In this document: positions 12,586 through 24,708 of the stretch, piece after piece
Layout: every line of letters starts with the position of its first letter
Position numbering within the stretch: the first letter of the stretch is position 1
Source: Parascedosporium putredinis
Lineage: Eukaryota; Ascomycota; Sordariomycetes; Microascales; Microascaceae
DNA length: 64,000 nt
Direction of reading: 5' to 3'
NCBI GenBank assembly: GCA_949357655.1
Contig: CASHTG010000006.1
Span: forward strand, 558,001 to 622,000
Position numbers and translations under genes: made by a program
The notes under the pieces: generated by a model
Seen by the model: the letters and a program-made list of their open reading frames with translations, nothing else
The model's database searches: none
Told to the model about the DNA's origin: nothing

Positions 12586-13113
12586 AGGGGAGGGGGCCTC
12601 ATATCTCCTTGAATCACATCATGTATATAAACCAAGGTGAATGAGCACAATGTGATATGAACTAGGGGAATGTAGATAACTGATGCTGATGTCAAGTATA
12701 TATTCATTGATTCGTCTGCATCCAAGCATCCAAGCCTATCCGCTATTCAAGGTCTTGGGAAAGAAAGCAAAGAGCTAGCCCAAGGGTATTTCAAGTCTAA
12801 CAACCAGAATCCAAAGGAAGAACAGTATGAGAAGCATCCAGCCGTTGATAGGCATCCATCGCCGATAATCGTAAGGACCATTCGCGCCGTAAAGAAAAAC
12901 ACACAAATAAATCGAATCCAAAGATGAGAGACCCAAAATTTCTGGAAAAAAAGATCAACGCCAATGACGGTCACCCGGATACATAGAGGCGAAGGGAAAA
13001 AAGGGAAGAAAAAAGAGAATGAAAGATCGCTGGAGTGGCACCGGATGGAGAGGTGGCCTGCGGTTAGGCGGACGCCCCCTCCTTGACTTCCACGAAGCTC
13101 ACCCTAGCGGCAA
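12586..13113. other. Convergent 3' intergenic
   Basis: Shared 3' flank of the lactonase and acyltransferase genes. AT-richer, with no supported frame. Confidence 0.6.
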
Positions 13114-14605
13114 TTAGAAGGCCCCAGAGAAAGCTGCCCAGAATCTCGCAGCAATCCGCCAGATGAGGTAGACGGCGCCAAGGACGACGTAGGTTCTCGT
13201 GAATTCGCCGGGGTATTTGGTCTTGACGGCTGTTTCGACATAGCCTTCCGTGCCAATGTCATCGGTAGAACGGGGAACCGGCCGGTCTGGAGATACCCTT
13301 CCATCAAAGCGTCCTTCTCATACCAGCGGGCGCGGAGCCACTCATCGAACTCAGCAGCGTCCTCGAGAGGAATGTCGTCGACACGCCATCGGCGCCAGTA
13401 GAAGTTAACGGATGGGGGTGGACGGCCTTGCAAGTAGGTAGTTGCGAGGCCAAAGTAGTCCTCACCATATTGGCCGCGGCTGGAGGCGCTGTTAGCTGGG
13501 CGCTGGGTTCGTGGGGGCCGAGGCCGGAGGAAGAATAAGAAAGTGTAGAGAACTTACGGGATACCCTCATACGCAACAGTGCAATCATACACGTAGTCTA
13601 CCGTTCCTTTGAGCTCCCTCAAGCAGAACAAGGTGCCAGTGCTGCGGGGCAACAGTACGTGTTCCGGGTCCTTGTAGCCCGTCTTCTCGGACCACTTAGC
13701 AGACTTGGACCGGCCGTTCTTGGTGACTGTGGTGCCTTCCGGGAAAAGTAGAAGCCACATGGGGTTGAGGTACTTGCTGCCATCTGGGGCGGTGTGTTCC
13801 TGCTTGAGCTTCTGCAGGCGGTGGGCGAGACGAGGCTGATCGACTGCCATCTTGCGGGACATGAAGATGAAGCCGTAAAACATCATACCATGGCCCAGGA
13901 TGGGGATATGCTTGAGCGACTCTTTGAGAATGATGTATATGTAGCCGTGCATCTGGGGGCTGTTGGCGTACCCAACCCACCAAAGGTAGAGCCAATCCGT
14001 GTAAATCTAGATCTTTGGTTAGCCTCGGATCCAGGTCAAACCAGCGATACACCTTTGCCTGTTTTCTGATCTTACTTGATGGTTCGCGACTAGAACTATG
14101 CGCTCCGGGAAGCTGAACTCGACCCTTCCATCCTTGGTGAGGTGGATCTGACCAGCGACAGAGGTATCGCCGCTGATGCGGACAACAGTGGGGCCCCACC
14201 ATTGAGTGATGGACATGGTCACGAGTGCAAAGGACTGCTTGGTCAGGGCCATATACGCGTAGAACATATCCTGGTCATAGAGATACAACGGCGAGCCGAT
14301 AAGCTGCGTCAAGAAGATCCTAGATGAACCCGTCAGCTTGAATAAAAACGAAAAAGGCCAAAGACCAAACGAAGAGACGCAAAGTGAGGTGCTAGGATAG
14401 AATTGACTTACGCAACGCAGGACAGCCCAAGGAAGAGTACCAAGGTCACTCCGCGGAACCATTGGACGTATCGACTATGCTTGATCTCGCCGGAAGGGTG
14501 CGGATGGACCTCGGTGAGAACATCTTCTTTCGTCGGCATCTGGGCCGCGGGGACGGGGGCTCCATTTGTCTTGCCGACATGGCGGTGTTTGAGCTCGGCC
14601 TCCAT
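13114..14605 (-). CDS. Lysophospholipid / 1-acylglycerol-3-phosphate acyltransferase (CST26/LCLAT-like)
   Basis: Four exons: 14605-14412, 14319-14076, 14006-13558 and 13479-13114. An N-terminal cytosolic stretch precedes a membrane segment (GVTLVLFLGLSC). The acyltransferase HX4D motif spans the intron 2 junction as VANHQ + IYTDW. Block III appears as LLLFPEGTTVT, and CTVAYEGIP follows near the end of the acyltransferase region. A hydrophobic C-terminal segment (TYVVLGAVYLIWRIAARF) is typical of ER-membrane family members that acylate lysophosphatidic acid or lysophosphatidylinositol using acyl-CoA. One base is missing near 13264 (after TGRFPVLP); with it the protein is about 417 residues, normal for the family, and ends at TAA 13114-13116. 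Without the correction the frame runs into a Ser/Pro-rich tail that is an artefact. Confidence 0.88.
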
Positions 14606-16616
14606 GACAGGCCAAGATTAATTGAGGAAGTCCGTTGTGAAGAGATGAGAGAGATAAGATGCAGAAATGGGAAGGGAAAAAAAGACAAAAAACAAGGCCA
14701 AGCCCGCTCCGGCGTTTCGCGGAGGACGAGGGCTAAACGAGGGTTGGGTCGAGCGTGGAAGGCTTGGAAAAGCAAGGAGGTGACCAAGTGGCGGAGATAA
14801 GATCAGCAAGTTGGAAAAGCGGGCGGAAGTGGGGGTCTCAGTCAATATATTCCTGCTTGTCCTGCGCGATGGAGGAATGATTGAATCTGATAGATTTGTC
14901 GTCGGTCCCGGATTGAGACGTTTGGAGATGACGAGCAAACCGTTCACAGGACCCTGGAGTTCTTTAAGTCTTAAAGGAGTGGATGTTAAAATGTTTCGAG
15001 TAATTCTAGCACGTGCCAGTGCCGTCACCACCCAGGCACCCGTGAAGGAGGGGATTTTGGGTTGAGCGGAAGCTTCGGCGTGCGCGTGAGCGATAGAGAA
15101 ACAGGGACTCTTGTGAGGTCCAATGTGGGACTCAGGTGGCTGATGTTCGAACCATGCCCCTCTTTAGGGAAGAAGCTGCTGCGAAATGTGGAGGGGGGAT
15201 GTGAAAAGCAATTGAACAAAGTGTAACAAAAGAAGCCCGCTTTAACCACTGGGGGACAAATAGCCAGCGCCTGCAAACGAGCCCAAGTGTTGAGAGAGGG
15301 AATGTGTGCGTGTGCTCGTGCGAGCATATGTGCAGTTCGTGCTTGGTTGCCTTTTTCCTTTTTCCTCAGGTTTGACTTTTAGGTTGAGCTCTTTGGGCTT
15401 GGAGCGCGGGGCTGGAATGGCTGCGCACCTGAATGCCTGCAGCTGACCACTCGAGTCGACGGAGGTGGGTCCTGCCAGCAATTGCCTTGGGGGTTTGTCT
15501 CCGGGGCGGTCTAGCCCAGGATTGTCAGTGCTCAAGTGCTGTTTGAATGGTGACTTCATCAAAGATTGAACAATGCCACCCTTCCATGAGCTTAATAAAA
15601 GACCATCTAGAAGAATGGAAAAACTCGGGGGCGCTTCCAGCCGCCGGAAACCTCGGTTGACGCTTTTCGAAATATTTCTTTGTCAAAACAGGCCCGTTTC
15701 CGTCGCCTCGATTTGCTCTACCTTTTAGGGTGGAAAGTGCGAGAGACCGAAAACCATCAAAAATTTGCTTCTTTTGTTGGTGACCTGTTTCGTTTGTGAT
15801 GCACGCAACCCAAAGCCCAATTCTAAGTTCACTGTCATGCCATGCAAGCCAACGTCAGGCTCAGGTCTTGAGCTTGAGTGATGGGTGATGGGATGGTGAG
15901 AAAGAACTCTCCGGGAACACGAAAGTGGAGCGAGCTCTGCTCTCCCCCAGCCACATGGAAAGCCAGCAGCTGCGCCCAGTTGAGATTTTGGATGGTGCAC
16001 GGGGCATGTGACGCCTCGCGCCTGCCTGACGGGAGGCAGCTCGAGAGCTCAAGCCAGATGCGGCCGAGGATTAACCAATCAGCACTAAAATCTTAGGCCC
16101 AGAAATGTGGGGTGCGGAAGCATGACGAGGGGACAAGCTTCCATTTATCTTTGGCATGATTGGCTGGTCCACTGAAGAGAGGACTGGTTGAACTTGAGGA
16201 AGCCCAAGCCGACGGTGTGGTCTGTGGCGTGGTGACACCAACTCAAGTTCGTCCTGCTTCTCGGCGCCTTCTCTCGGAATTTTTTTCCCTTTTCTACCAA
16301 TCCGACATCCGCGCTTTTGGCCCTTTTTCGATCAGCCTCCCCTTTCGCCCCTCCGCCCCCATCCCGGGAGCTCCAAGTATTTTTAGTTGTACACCCGATC
16401 AGCGGCGGCCCCTCGGGGAACCTGTCCCTCGGGAACCCCCGAAAATCGGGCCCTCTTGCCCGTCTCCTATGAATCCCACGTCATCCTCCCCTCACCGACT
16501 CCGCAGTCCCCCTCATTCACGGCTTTTCCCTCAACCGTGAGGGAACTTTCGAGCCATCCCTCCACCACTTTCTTCAGTGGTTAAAGAGAATGGTGGGAAA
16601 TTATCACTATTAAAAA
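14606..16616. other. Divergent promoter region, no gene seen
   Basis: Two kb between the divergent acyltransferase (-) and NADH kinase (+) genes. Frames here are short and carry no motif. The last 300 bases before 16617 are C/T-rich on the + strand (for example 16320-16580), as expected of a fungal 5' leader. Confidence 0.55.
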
Positions 16617-18147
16617 ATGAGTAGAATACTACACCTCTCACCCAAGCCGGGGCTTCAGGGCCGGCCCTTGACCTCGCTCGGTGGCCAACTCACGCGACCT
16701 ATTCTCTTCACTCTACGATCAATACCAGCATGCCTTCACGAGCGAAGGCCTTTCTCTTCGTCGCGGCCCCGAAAAACGATATGCGACATCTCCTCCCTCC
16801 CGAACCGCATAATCCCAACTTACGTGGATAAGCCCAACACCCATCTCCTATCCTTACAGTGGCCGAAACCCCGCGCAACGTCCTCCTCATCCCCAAGCAG
16901 TGCGCCCTCAGGTCACGCTATCCGCTATTGCCCTCGCCAAGTACCTCCACAACAACTACCCCGAACTCAACCTCATCTTCGAGCCCCAGACGGCCCACGA
17001 GATCCACGACTCCCTCCCCTTCCCCGTCTATACATCCTACAGCACCTCCAGCCTCCTACCCTCCAAAGTAGACATCGCCGTGACCCTTGGTGGCGATGGC
17101 ACGATTCTGCACGCCGCGAGTCTTTTCAGCCTCATGACGTCCGTGCCCCAATCCTCGCCTTTAGTATGGGCACGCTGGGGTTCCTGGGCGAGTGGAAGTT
17201 TGACGAGTACAAGCGCGCCTGGAGGGAGGTATACATGAGCGGTAGCGGCGTGTCCGTGGAAGACCTGGTCGCTCCCACACACGAATCGCTGCCGCAGGGA
17301 AGGCTCTCACCGATGCTACAACCGCCGCGGCTGCAACAACGACGACTGCGACAACCGAGAGGGCCACCGAGGCCCGTGTGAGCGACGGCTGGGATGTGGT
17401 CCGGGGCCAGAGCCTCGGCAGTCAACGAGCATCCCAGATGCTCCTGCGTCATCGCCTCAAAGTCGGACTCTACGACTCCTCTGGCGAGAGCCTCAATCAC
17501 GAGCTCATACCCAGGGTGACTACCGATGCCCATCAGGCCCCTATCCCCAGCCTACATGACGCTCTCACAGAGCCTGCGGGCGCCGTAGTGCAGCCAACCC
17601 CCGAGTCCGTCCACGTGGTCAATGAGCTCCTCATCCACCGCGGACCCGACCCCCACCTCGTCATCATGGACATCTTCCTCAACGGGCACTTCCTCACCGA
17701 GGCCGTGGCCGACGGCATCATCGTCTCCACCCCGACGGGGTCCACCGCCTACAGCCTCAGCGCCGGCGGCTCCATCGTCCACCCGCTCGTCAAGTCCATG
17801 TCCATCACCCCCATTTGCCCCCGCAGCCTCAGCTTCCGACCGCTCATCCTCCCCTCAACTCCAAGATAGTCCTCCGCCTAAGCAAGAAGAACCGCGGCCG
17901 CGCGCTCGAGGTCAGCGTCGACGGCAAGCGTAGCGCCGATATTATCATCGGCCGCGAGATCCGCGTCGAGGGCGAGCAAATCGTCCGCTCCCCGCGGCGG
18001 CTGGATCGGCGGTGTGCCGTGCGTCATACGCGTGCCCCTAGCGGCGACGCCGAGAGGGCCAACGAGGACGACGACGGCTGGGTCGGGGGTTTGAACAGCC
18101 TCCTCAAATTCAACTACCCCTTTGGAGAAACACCTTCAAGTGTCTGA
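16617..18147 (+). CDS. pos5: Mitochondrial NADH/NAD+ kinase, POS5-like
   Basis: The N-terminus is rich in Arg, Ser and Leu with almost no acidic residues and contains [11 protein letters not shown], a good mitochondrial presequence. The ATP-NAD kinase core follows: [23 protein letters not shown] (the GGDGT phosphate-binding motif with catalytic Asp); [14 protein letters not shown]; and [21 protein letters not shown]. The closing block [15 protein letters not shown] is also present. Between the two halves sits an Ala/Thr-rich linker at about 17295-17375. The family phosphorylates NADH to supply mitochondrial NADPH; the presequence favours the POS5 subgroup over cytosolic UTR1. No intron is seen. 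Five single-base losses are needed: 16869-16872, 16905-16907, 17146-17149, about 17288, and 17848-17851. This gives 512 codons ending at TGA 18145-18147. Confidence 0.9.
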
Positions 18148-18636
18148 GCTAGAGGGTGATGGTGGATGTAGTATACATGTATGTGTGCGTGTGTGTTCGT
18201 GCGTGTGAATGATGGCATCTGCCGTCTCTATCACCATCTGTTGTATATTACCTGTGTATATACGCGCAGCCGCAAATGATCTTTCTTCGTTTTTATGGGC
18301 CGAGGTCAAACTATATATCCTATACCCTACCCATCTCCTCTACCACATTGTCTCTATTCTATTTTCCCACCTTTATTATTCATCTAGCATATCGTGGGCG
18401 TTGCATTAGCTAGCATTACATCTTTCCTCCCGAGCCCACGCTTCAATCTTGAATATAATGAGACATCATGGCATCTAGACGCATTTTTGATCCCTCCTCT
18501 CTTGAAGCTCTCGCACTAGATCCATCCATGCAGTCCAAGACGTACATTCCTTCCCTATCGCGCACTCTATTCTTTCCTGCTCCCTCACCCCTTGCATTCG
18601 AGTTTTATTTTCGCGTAATTCTTTTTATCAAAAACT
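18148..18636. other. Convergent 3' intergenic with GT-rich stretch
   Basis: Shared 3' flank of the NADH kinase and the Gfo/Idh/MocA gene. 18175-18208 is an imperfect (TG)n stretch. No supported gene. Confidence 0.6.
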
Positions 18637-19888
18637 TTACAATTTGATCTCGGCGCCTGTCCTAGAACTCTCCATGACAGCCTCGATGATCCTGAGCACA
18701 TCAGCCGCCTCGCTCGCCTTCACGGGGACCTTGGACGCATCTTTGGCGTTGATGGCCTCGGCAAAAGACTCTAGGAGCGTTCCGTAGCCTTGAGGCTCGA
18801 CACCCGCCCATGTCTCACCAGGCGAGACGGAGCCGTCTTCTTTGGCCAGGTAGATGGTGCCCGGATGCTGGTCCTTGCCGAAACCCTCATCCGCGATCGT
18901 ACCACCCGCGCGGAGGTGGGGTTCTTGAGGATCGAGGCCGGACTTGACAAAGGTGCCGCGCGTGCCCCGAATCCGGAAGCGCGGCTGGGGCTCCTGGGCA
19001 GACATGACGGAGATGCGCACGTGCACGGCAGGTCCGCCAGCGGGGTAGCTCAGCAAGGCGGTGACGGAATCCGGTTCCGCGTCGCCGCCGTCGCCCGCCG
19101 CCGCCGACCTCTGCGCAGTCACCTTGCCGAACACGCGCTCGGGCGTGCCAAAGAGAGCATAGACCTGATCGATGAGGTGGGTGCCCAAGTCGTAGAGAGG
19201 ACCGCCGCCCTGCTCGGCGGCGAGGCCGACCTTCCAGCTCGAGCCGGCCGCGGGCGCCGCGGGCGGTAGCGGTCAAAGTGGGTTTCGAACTCGACGACGC
19301 GGTCGCCGAGGACGCGGCGGGCGAGGAGGTCGCGCACGGTGAGGAAGTCGACGTCCCAGCGGCGGTTCTGGAAGACGCAGAGCAGAGCGCCGGTCTCGGC
19401 GGACAACTGGGCGAGGTAGGCGGCGTCGGCAGAGGACGGGACAAAGGGCTTCTCGACGAGGACGTGCTTGCCCGCGCGCAGGCAGGCTTCGGCGAGGGCG
19501 CGATGAGTGTTGGGCGGGGTGGTGACGATGACGAGGTGCACGGCCGGGTCGGCGATGAGGTCCTGGGCGTCGCGGTAGTGCGTGGCGGAAGGGTGGTCGC
19601 GCGGGGCGGAGGAGGAGGGGAGGCGTCGGGGTTGCGCTGGACGATGGAGTGGAGGGTTAGGGCGGGGAGGCTTCGACAAAGGGAATGTGGAAGACTTTGG
19701 CGGATAGGCTGTTTTTTGTGAGGCGGGGTGGTGGAGCGCACGTTAGCATTGAGTACATGTACGCGTGGGAAACAGCTGGCGTAGTTTCTCCCCAAAAGAC
19801 TGTTGGGGGAGGAGGAGGATTACGAGGTGGGAAGATTCTGAGGTTTTACGTACCCGTAGCCGATGACGCCGACGTTGAGAGGTGCCAT
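18637..19888 (-). CDS. Gfo/Idh/MocA-family NAD(P)-dependent oxidoreductase
   Basis: Two exons, 19888-19854 and 19708-18637; donor GTACGT, acceptor AACAG. The start MAPLNVGVIGYG runs across the intron into LSAKVFHIPFVEA, the N-terminal Rossmann fold. VHLVIVTTPPNTHRALAEAC and AGKHVLVEKPF carry the EKP motif typical of the family. GGPLYDLGTHLIDQ is the conserved segment of the C-terminal domain. Enzymes of this family oxidise or reduce sugars, inositols or related small molecules with NAD(P); the substrate is not predictable. No signal peptide, so cytosolic. Three one-base slips are needed: the G run at 19664-19667, about 19605, and near 19240-19262. With them the frame is 370 codons. The tail of the NADH kinase gene is 489 bp away, convergent. 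Confidence 0.88.
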
Positions 19889-22800
19889 TGTCGCGAACAG
19901 GGGAACGATCTTGAATGATGGGTTCGCCTTGGAGATGGAGGGTTATTCTGGTATCTTGTGGAGATCACACGAGAGGTCGAAGCAAGATCAAGAGTTAGCA
20001 ACCACGAGGTTAAATCAGGGAGGGCCCCAAGACCATTTAAAGCTTCCTCGAACAAAAAAAAAAAAAGATAAGCTAGGGAAGAGCTAACAAATTCCAACAC
20101 GATGACCTCATCCCCTATATCAAGATACCCCGCTTCCTGCCCCTCCTCGTCAATCCTCCTTCCCCTTCCCCTTTTCTCCCTATTCAGTGCGGAGTCATCT
20201 CTAAATTTTCTCTTCATCTGGAAATACGAGGTGGAAGCGATACACGCGGTCCTATTGAGGAGGTTTCCAATGGTGGGGGTTAAAGCCTCTTGCGCACCCT
20301 CTTCACCCCCTCCTCAAAGAGTAAGCTAGGCTCGTAACGGCATTTTCCCTCCCCTCCCCCTTCATTTTTTTCCTATTTCATCTTTCTCTCCGTTCCCGCC
20401 AGGCGGTATCGTGTCCCCGCCCCGGAGTACGACCGACGAGAAGTGGGTCTCGACGGGGCTCGAACCGCAACATTTGGTCTCCACTCTTTACAGATAGTCT
20501 TTTCCCTTGAAGAGAGATTGGCTCCTGGGGCGTCGAAACGAGTGGGCCTTCGACCTCTCGTAAAAGGCGCTGTTTTCTTAGTCGGATAGGGCTGGAGTCT
20601 CCATGGTTGCGATGCGCCGAAACAAGGGCCGCTTGTGAGCCCTTGTTCGGTTCCTCATCCTGGGCTGTCAGCAGGCGAGGCAGCTCGTTTCCACGGTCGA
20701 GGAGGGGAGGATACAGTGGTAATAGTATCAGTTTTCTCTTGATTTAGCGTTGGGAGCCGAGCCCGTACCGAGGCACTGTCCTTTTCTTGCTAGAAGTCGG
20801 GCGCCGAGTTCTCGTGCTCGATGCCTCATCAGAGCGGCCTCTCTCTGGGGTTTCACAAGAGAAAGAGACTTTTGCCCCGCCGTATCCCCCATCGCGGAGA
20901 TCCCAAGACCCGTGCCCGAACCTCCCGGCCTCTCCGTTCGTACAAAATCACATCACTCTCCATCAGCCCATCGCTCAAGACTGCACAGTTCATGGCACAA
21001 ACATGCAGCCCCGGATGCGCCACACCTGTCCTCCTTGCGTGGGACGCGCTGAAACCGCCACCACCCAGATTTAGACCCTTCTAGAACGTTTCAACCTCCC
21101 AGCAGAAGGACGAGCGGTTCATGCCTCGTCCTCTGTCTCTCTCCCCGTCAGAATAAACCCTGCAGGCTTTGACAAACCAATTGCCCTTGCCAAAGAACAC
21201 AAGCCAATTTCCACCCACGGATCAAACCCTCCGCCCCTCGCTGTTGCTTGTGTTCTCTGTTCTCTCTCGCATCTAAACCCTTGCCCTTGTCCATGTTCTC
21301 TGACCAGGACCAGCCTCCCCGCATTCCTTCCACCCAAAGTCAACCAAGAGATTGACGATAAACGGTCGTCCAGGATCATAGAATCATTCGGTTTCTACCC
21401 TCTCGGACAGCTTTAATCACCTCTCTCCAGCATCCAGTCGTATCGACTCTCTTTTTCTAGGCTTCCTACAAGTACACACTTCTGCCGGCATCCCAATAAG
21501 TCTTTTCCCTCGCTCGTCCCACGCAAACGGGCAATTCGGCAGCCTCCTTGCCCTCGCCTCTTCCGCGCCAGCTTACCCTTCCGGTTCCTTTTCCGCTACC
21601 TTCCGCCAGTGATCTACGTCTCCTACCCGTCTGGACTCCACTCTCCCCTTTCTCTCCCCTACCCTACGACCCTTTCCCTTCGCGCCATTGTAGAAACCTA
21701 TACCAAAGTGATAGAGTTACATAGCGCGGGGCGAAAGGTGAATCTCGCCCGCTTCGACTATGTAGGAAAACTCGCGTTGTTCAGTATCTACAGACCAACC
21801 GCAGCGAGAAAAAAAAAGGAAAGTAAGAAAAGGAAAATAAATTAAAAAAAAAAACTGACGAGCTTAGACCCATTGTTCTGTCGCCGCACTCGTTCGATCC
21901 ATGGATCTTTTGAAAGATAAGCACCTGGCTGCAAGTTTATGTGTGCGAACAGACCCCAAGTTTATGCGAGCAATGGCCCGAGTGCGAGCACGTCTAGATC
22001 TATAGACGCACGTCTTTTATGATCGTTCCCCTTGTCCGACGCCTCTTCTTCTCACCATTTTGTCCCCTTTCCTGTCTCGGGGCTCGGTCGTGATCTTCGC
22101 GTGACCGACGCATAATTTGATCGGCGGGTTCCCTAAACACCCACAAATCCTCGCTGTCCGCCCCCTCCCTCCCCAATAGCAGAGCCTCCAGGTCCTCCAC
22201 TTCCCCACCCAACTCTACACTCCCTCCTCAGTCCTACCAAACCAAATGGGATGGGGACGGCCTAGTCTGCAAGTGTCGTGATATGACTGTCAACATTTGA
22301 AGACTAAATGAGCGGCCGTACGAACCTCATCCCTCAATGACTTAGTCGCAGGGCCAAGATAATCACCGCAATGTGGAAACTACAAGCCCAAGGACTACAA
22401 AAGAAATGGTTTAGATCATGACGCTCACGATGAGGAAAAGTGGTGTAGTTTCGCAAAAGTAAGAACCGCAAAGCACGGAGATCAATTCTCAAGAATAGGA
22501 AGGGGTATATCATACACGCGCCGAAAACCTATATCCCACCTGTATTCCCGAGAAAAGCAGAAGAAAAAGGAAGAAGAAAGGAAGAAAGAAAATAAGGTAT
22601 CTCTCACGCCCCGCCAGTTTTCCCAGAAACCCCTCCCATTGTCCTCATCCCCCAACTGTCGAGCTACCCCTTCCCACAATATCAGGAGAGGGAGATCGAA
22701 GAAGAAGAAAAAGGGGAGAACAAAGGAGGGGGAAATAGAAAAGATAGAAGAAGAAGAAGAAGAAGAAGAAGAAAAGAAAGAAAAGCATTCCGGAAACGCG

Positions 22801-23090
22801 CCACCAGATAAAAGGAGTTGCAGCGCCGTCCCTATATCCGGATCTAGTTTGACCCCCTGCCGTGAGTGTTGATTTTGTTTTAGTTCCTCCCATTCCCAAG
22901 TCCCGACCAGATCCAACCCTATAACCCGTCCATATATCCTCCCGTGAATATTGTCATACCCGTCATTCCCATATTAATACATTAAACAATGAAGTCTTGG
23001 TGTATGTGTGTTTTTCGTGCCCCTCCGGGGCTTTTGATTTGCCGGAGCGGAAGACCGCCGAAGCTGGCCTTTAGTAGACGCCTTCTCTGT
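19889..23090. other. 3.2 kb gene-poor interval
   Basis: It starts with the promoter of the minus-strand oxidoreductase. 20050-20066 holds a poly-A run. 20440-20480 contains a tRNA-like 3' end that does not fold into a full tRNA (see rejected items). Frames of up to 144 codons at 22480-22920 are low complexity, produced by purine tracts. No gene is supported. Confidence 0.55.
22747..22773. repeat. (GAA)9 microsatellite in a purine tract
   Basis: Nine perfect GAA units within a longer purine-rich stretch (about 22690-22790). Not within a supported gene. Confidence 0.95.
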
Positions 23091-24708
23091 TCAGGCCAGC
23101 CGGCGAGTTGTTGTCGGGTTTGACCCTGCTCCGTAACTTTCGTCCGAGGTGTCATATTCGACGCTCACCGTCGTCGTCGTTTCGCACTGGATCGCCATGC
23201 CCATCACGGCCCCTTTGCCCATACCGAATCCCTTGAGGGAGTCCTGGCTCTGATTCTTGCCACCCTTGAGCCTACCCAACACTCCGCCGTTGACCACCTT
23301 CTCATTCCACTTCTCCTGTGCCCTGAACCGACGCTTATCCTTCTGGTTGGCTTGGCCGCCGGAGACGATAACCACGTTGCCAAACTTGCGTGTGGGGGAG
23401 TGCGCATGAAAGCAAACGTGTTGATGCCCGTGTCCTGCGTAGGAGGGCCGTCGGCGAAGACAATCGCGCGGCGCGTGTATGTGTACAGGGCGACGTCGAG
23501 CCATCCGTTACATGCAATGGCGGCCCCTGCAAAGCAGAAATACGAAAGGGAGACTTCGTTGCCAGCCATAGATGCTAGACGACCCGCCGCCAGCGGAAGT
23601 GTGCAGACAACGTAGATGAGAGGATAAAGGAGAAAGGTCTGTTGGCGAGCCGAGTCGGGGATTGGCGGCAGCTCTTTGTATAGTGAAGACGCAAAAGAAG
23701 TCGCCAAAGACGTTGGGCTTCCTGGCGCCTGCGACTGCCAGTTGGGATCGGGATTGGGGTAGTGCTTGGCACGAGAGGTGCTACGACCGAGAGCCGAGAC
23801 CCTCACCTTGGGCCTGGCCCCGGTCTTTTGAGGCTCCGGAGGTGCAAGAAGATGACGGTGTAGAAGGCGACAGTGATGGTGAGTGAAGTGAAAATCCACA
23901 AGTAGTGGAAGTAGAGGCGCATATCCTGAAATTCGGGATTCCACCAACACTGCACACGCGAGTGTTCAGATTAGCATTTGCATAAGTTGGGATTTCAGAC
24001 ATATATCGTAGACAACATACCCAGGCACCCGCGCGAACAAACAACCCACCGTACCCGGCACCGTCCTGCGTGATGACGACAGCAAGTGCGTTGAGAAGGT
24101 ACACAAACGTCCACATCGCTGCGATGGCCGAGTAAAACACCCAAGATGGAAGACGATAGCCCTAACCACACCTAAATAGGTGTGAATGGCGATTCCGGTG
24201 ATGAAGACCGATGACGCGAGGTCACCATTCGAGATAAACCACCCCTGGGCCCAACAAGCCGAAGTCCCAACCTGTATCGCATCCTTGGCCAGCCAGTGGA
24301 AACTGAGAAGAAATGCGACGGACTGCTGGGCATCGGCAAAGAAGAGGTTCAAGACTAGGATGAGGAATTGGTTCGGCGGCTCCTTTTGGAGCTTGGTCCA
24401 AAAGTGTCCTTCTCTGGCGGTCCATCTTCCTCCTTTAGAGGACTAAGCGGTCGGTGAGGAACGAGGAAACCGTTATGGTCGAATGCTGGCGGGGATTCGG
24501 GGCGTTCTGAGACAGTATCCTTGGACTCTTCGCGAGGCATCTGCCACATAATAAGCTTATAGGCGAGGAAAGCGGTAAGGGCTGTGCTCGAAATGAAAGA
24601 TAGGACGCCGAAAGTGCCCACCGCCGCGAGACCGTGCCGCAAAACTGCTGGTAGAGGCGCTAGAGTCTCGGGCGAGTGGTTCATGTCATATTCGCTCATG
24701 GAAGCCAT
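23091..24708 (-). CDS. Seven-TM G-protein-coupled receptor, Git3/cAMP-receptor-like
   Basis: Two exons, 24708-24021 and 23949-23091 (donor GTATGT, acceptor GTGCAG). TM1 is AAVGTFGVLSFISSTALTAF. Further segments include FLILVLNLFFADAQQSVAFL, SSVFITGIAIHTYLGVVRAY, VFYSAIAAMWTFVYLLNALA, YLWIFTSLTITVAFYTVIFL, FLLYPLIYVVCTLPLAAGRL and YFCFAGAAIACNGWLDVALY, giving seven. The ADAQQS motif in TM2 and the second-loop Cys/Trp segment fit fungal Git3/cAMP-type receptors thought to sense carbon sources and act through G-alpha/adenylate cyclase. A long, charged cytoplasmic tail follows TM7. Four single-base losses occur: 24400-24403, near 24158, 23826-23829 and 23394-23398. With them the protein is 516 residues, ending at TGA 23091-23093. 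The ligand is unknown. Confidence 0.82.

Noticed and set aside
20445..20530. tRNA-like 3' end on the minus strand (GGTTCGAGCCCCGT followed by CGAGACCCA, with CTGTAAA upstream)
   Set aside because: The T stem does not pair (TGCGG against CCCGT), and no GGGTCTC 5' acceptor half is found within reach. At most a degenerate tRNA remnant.
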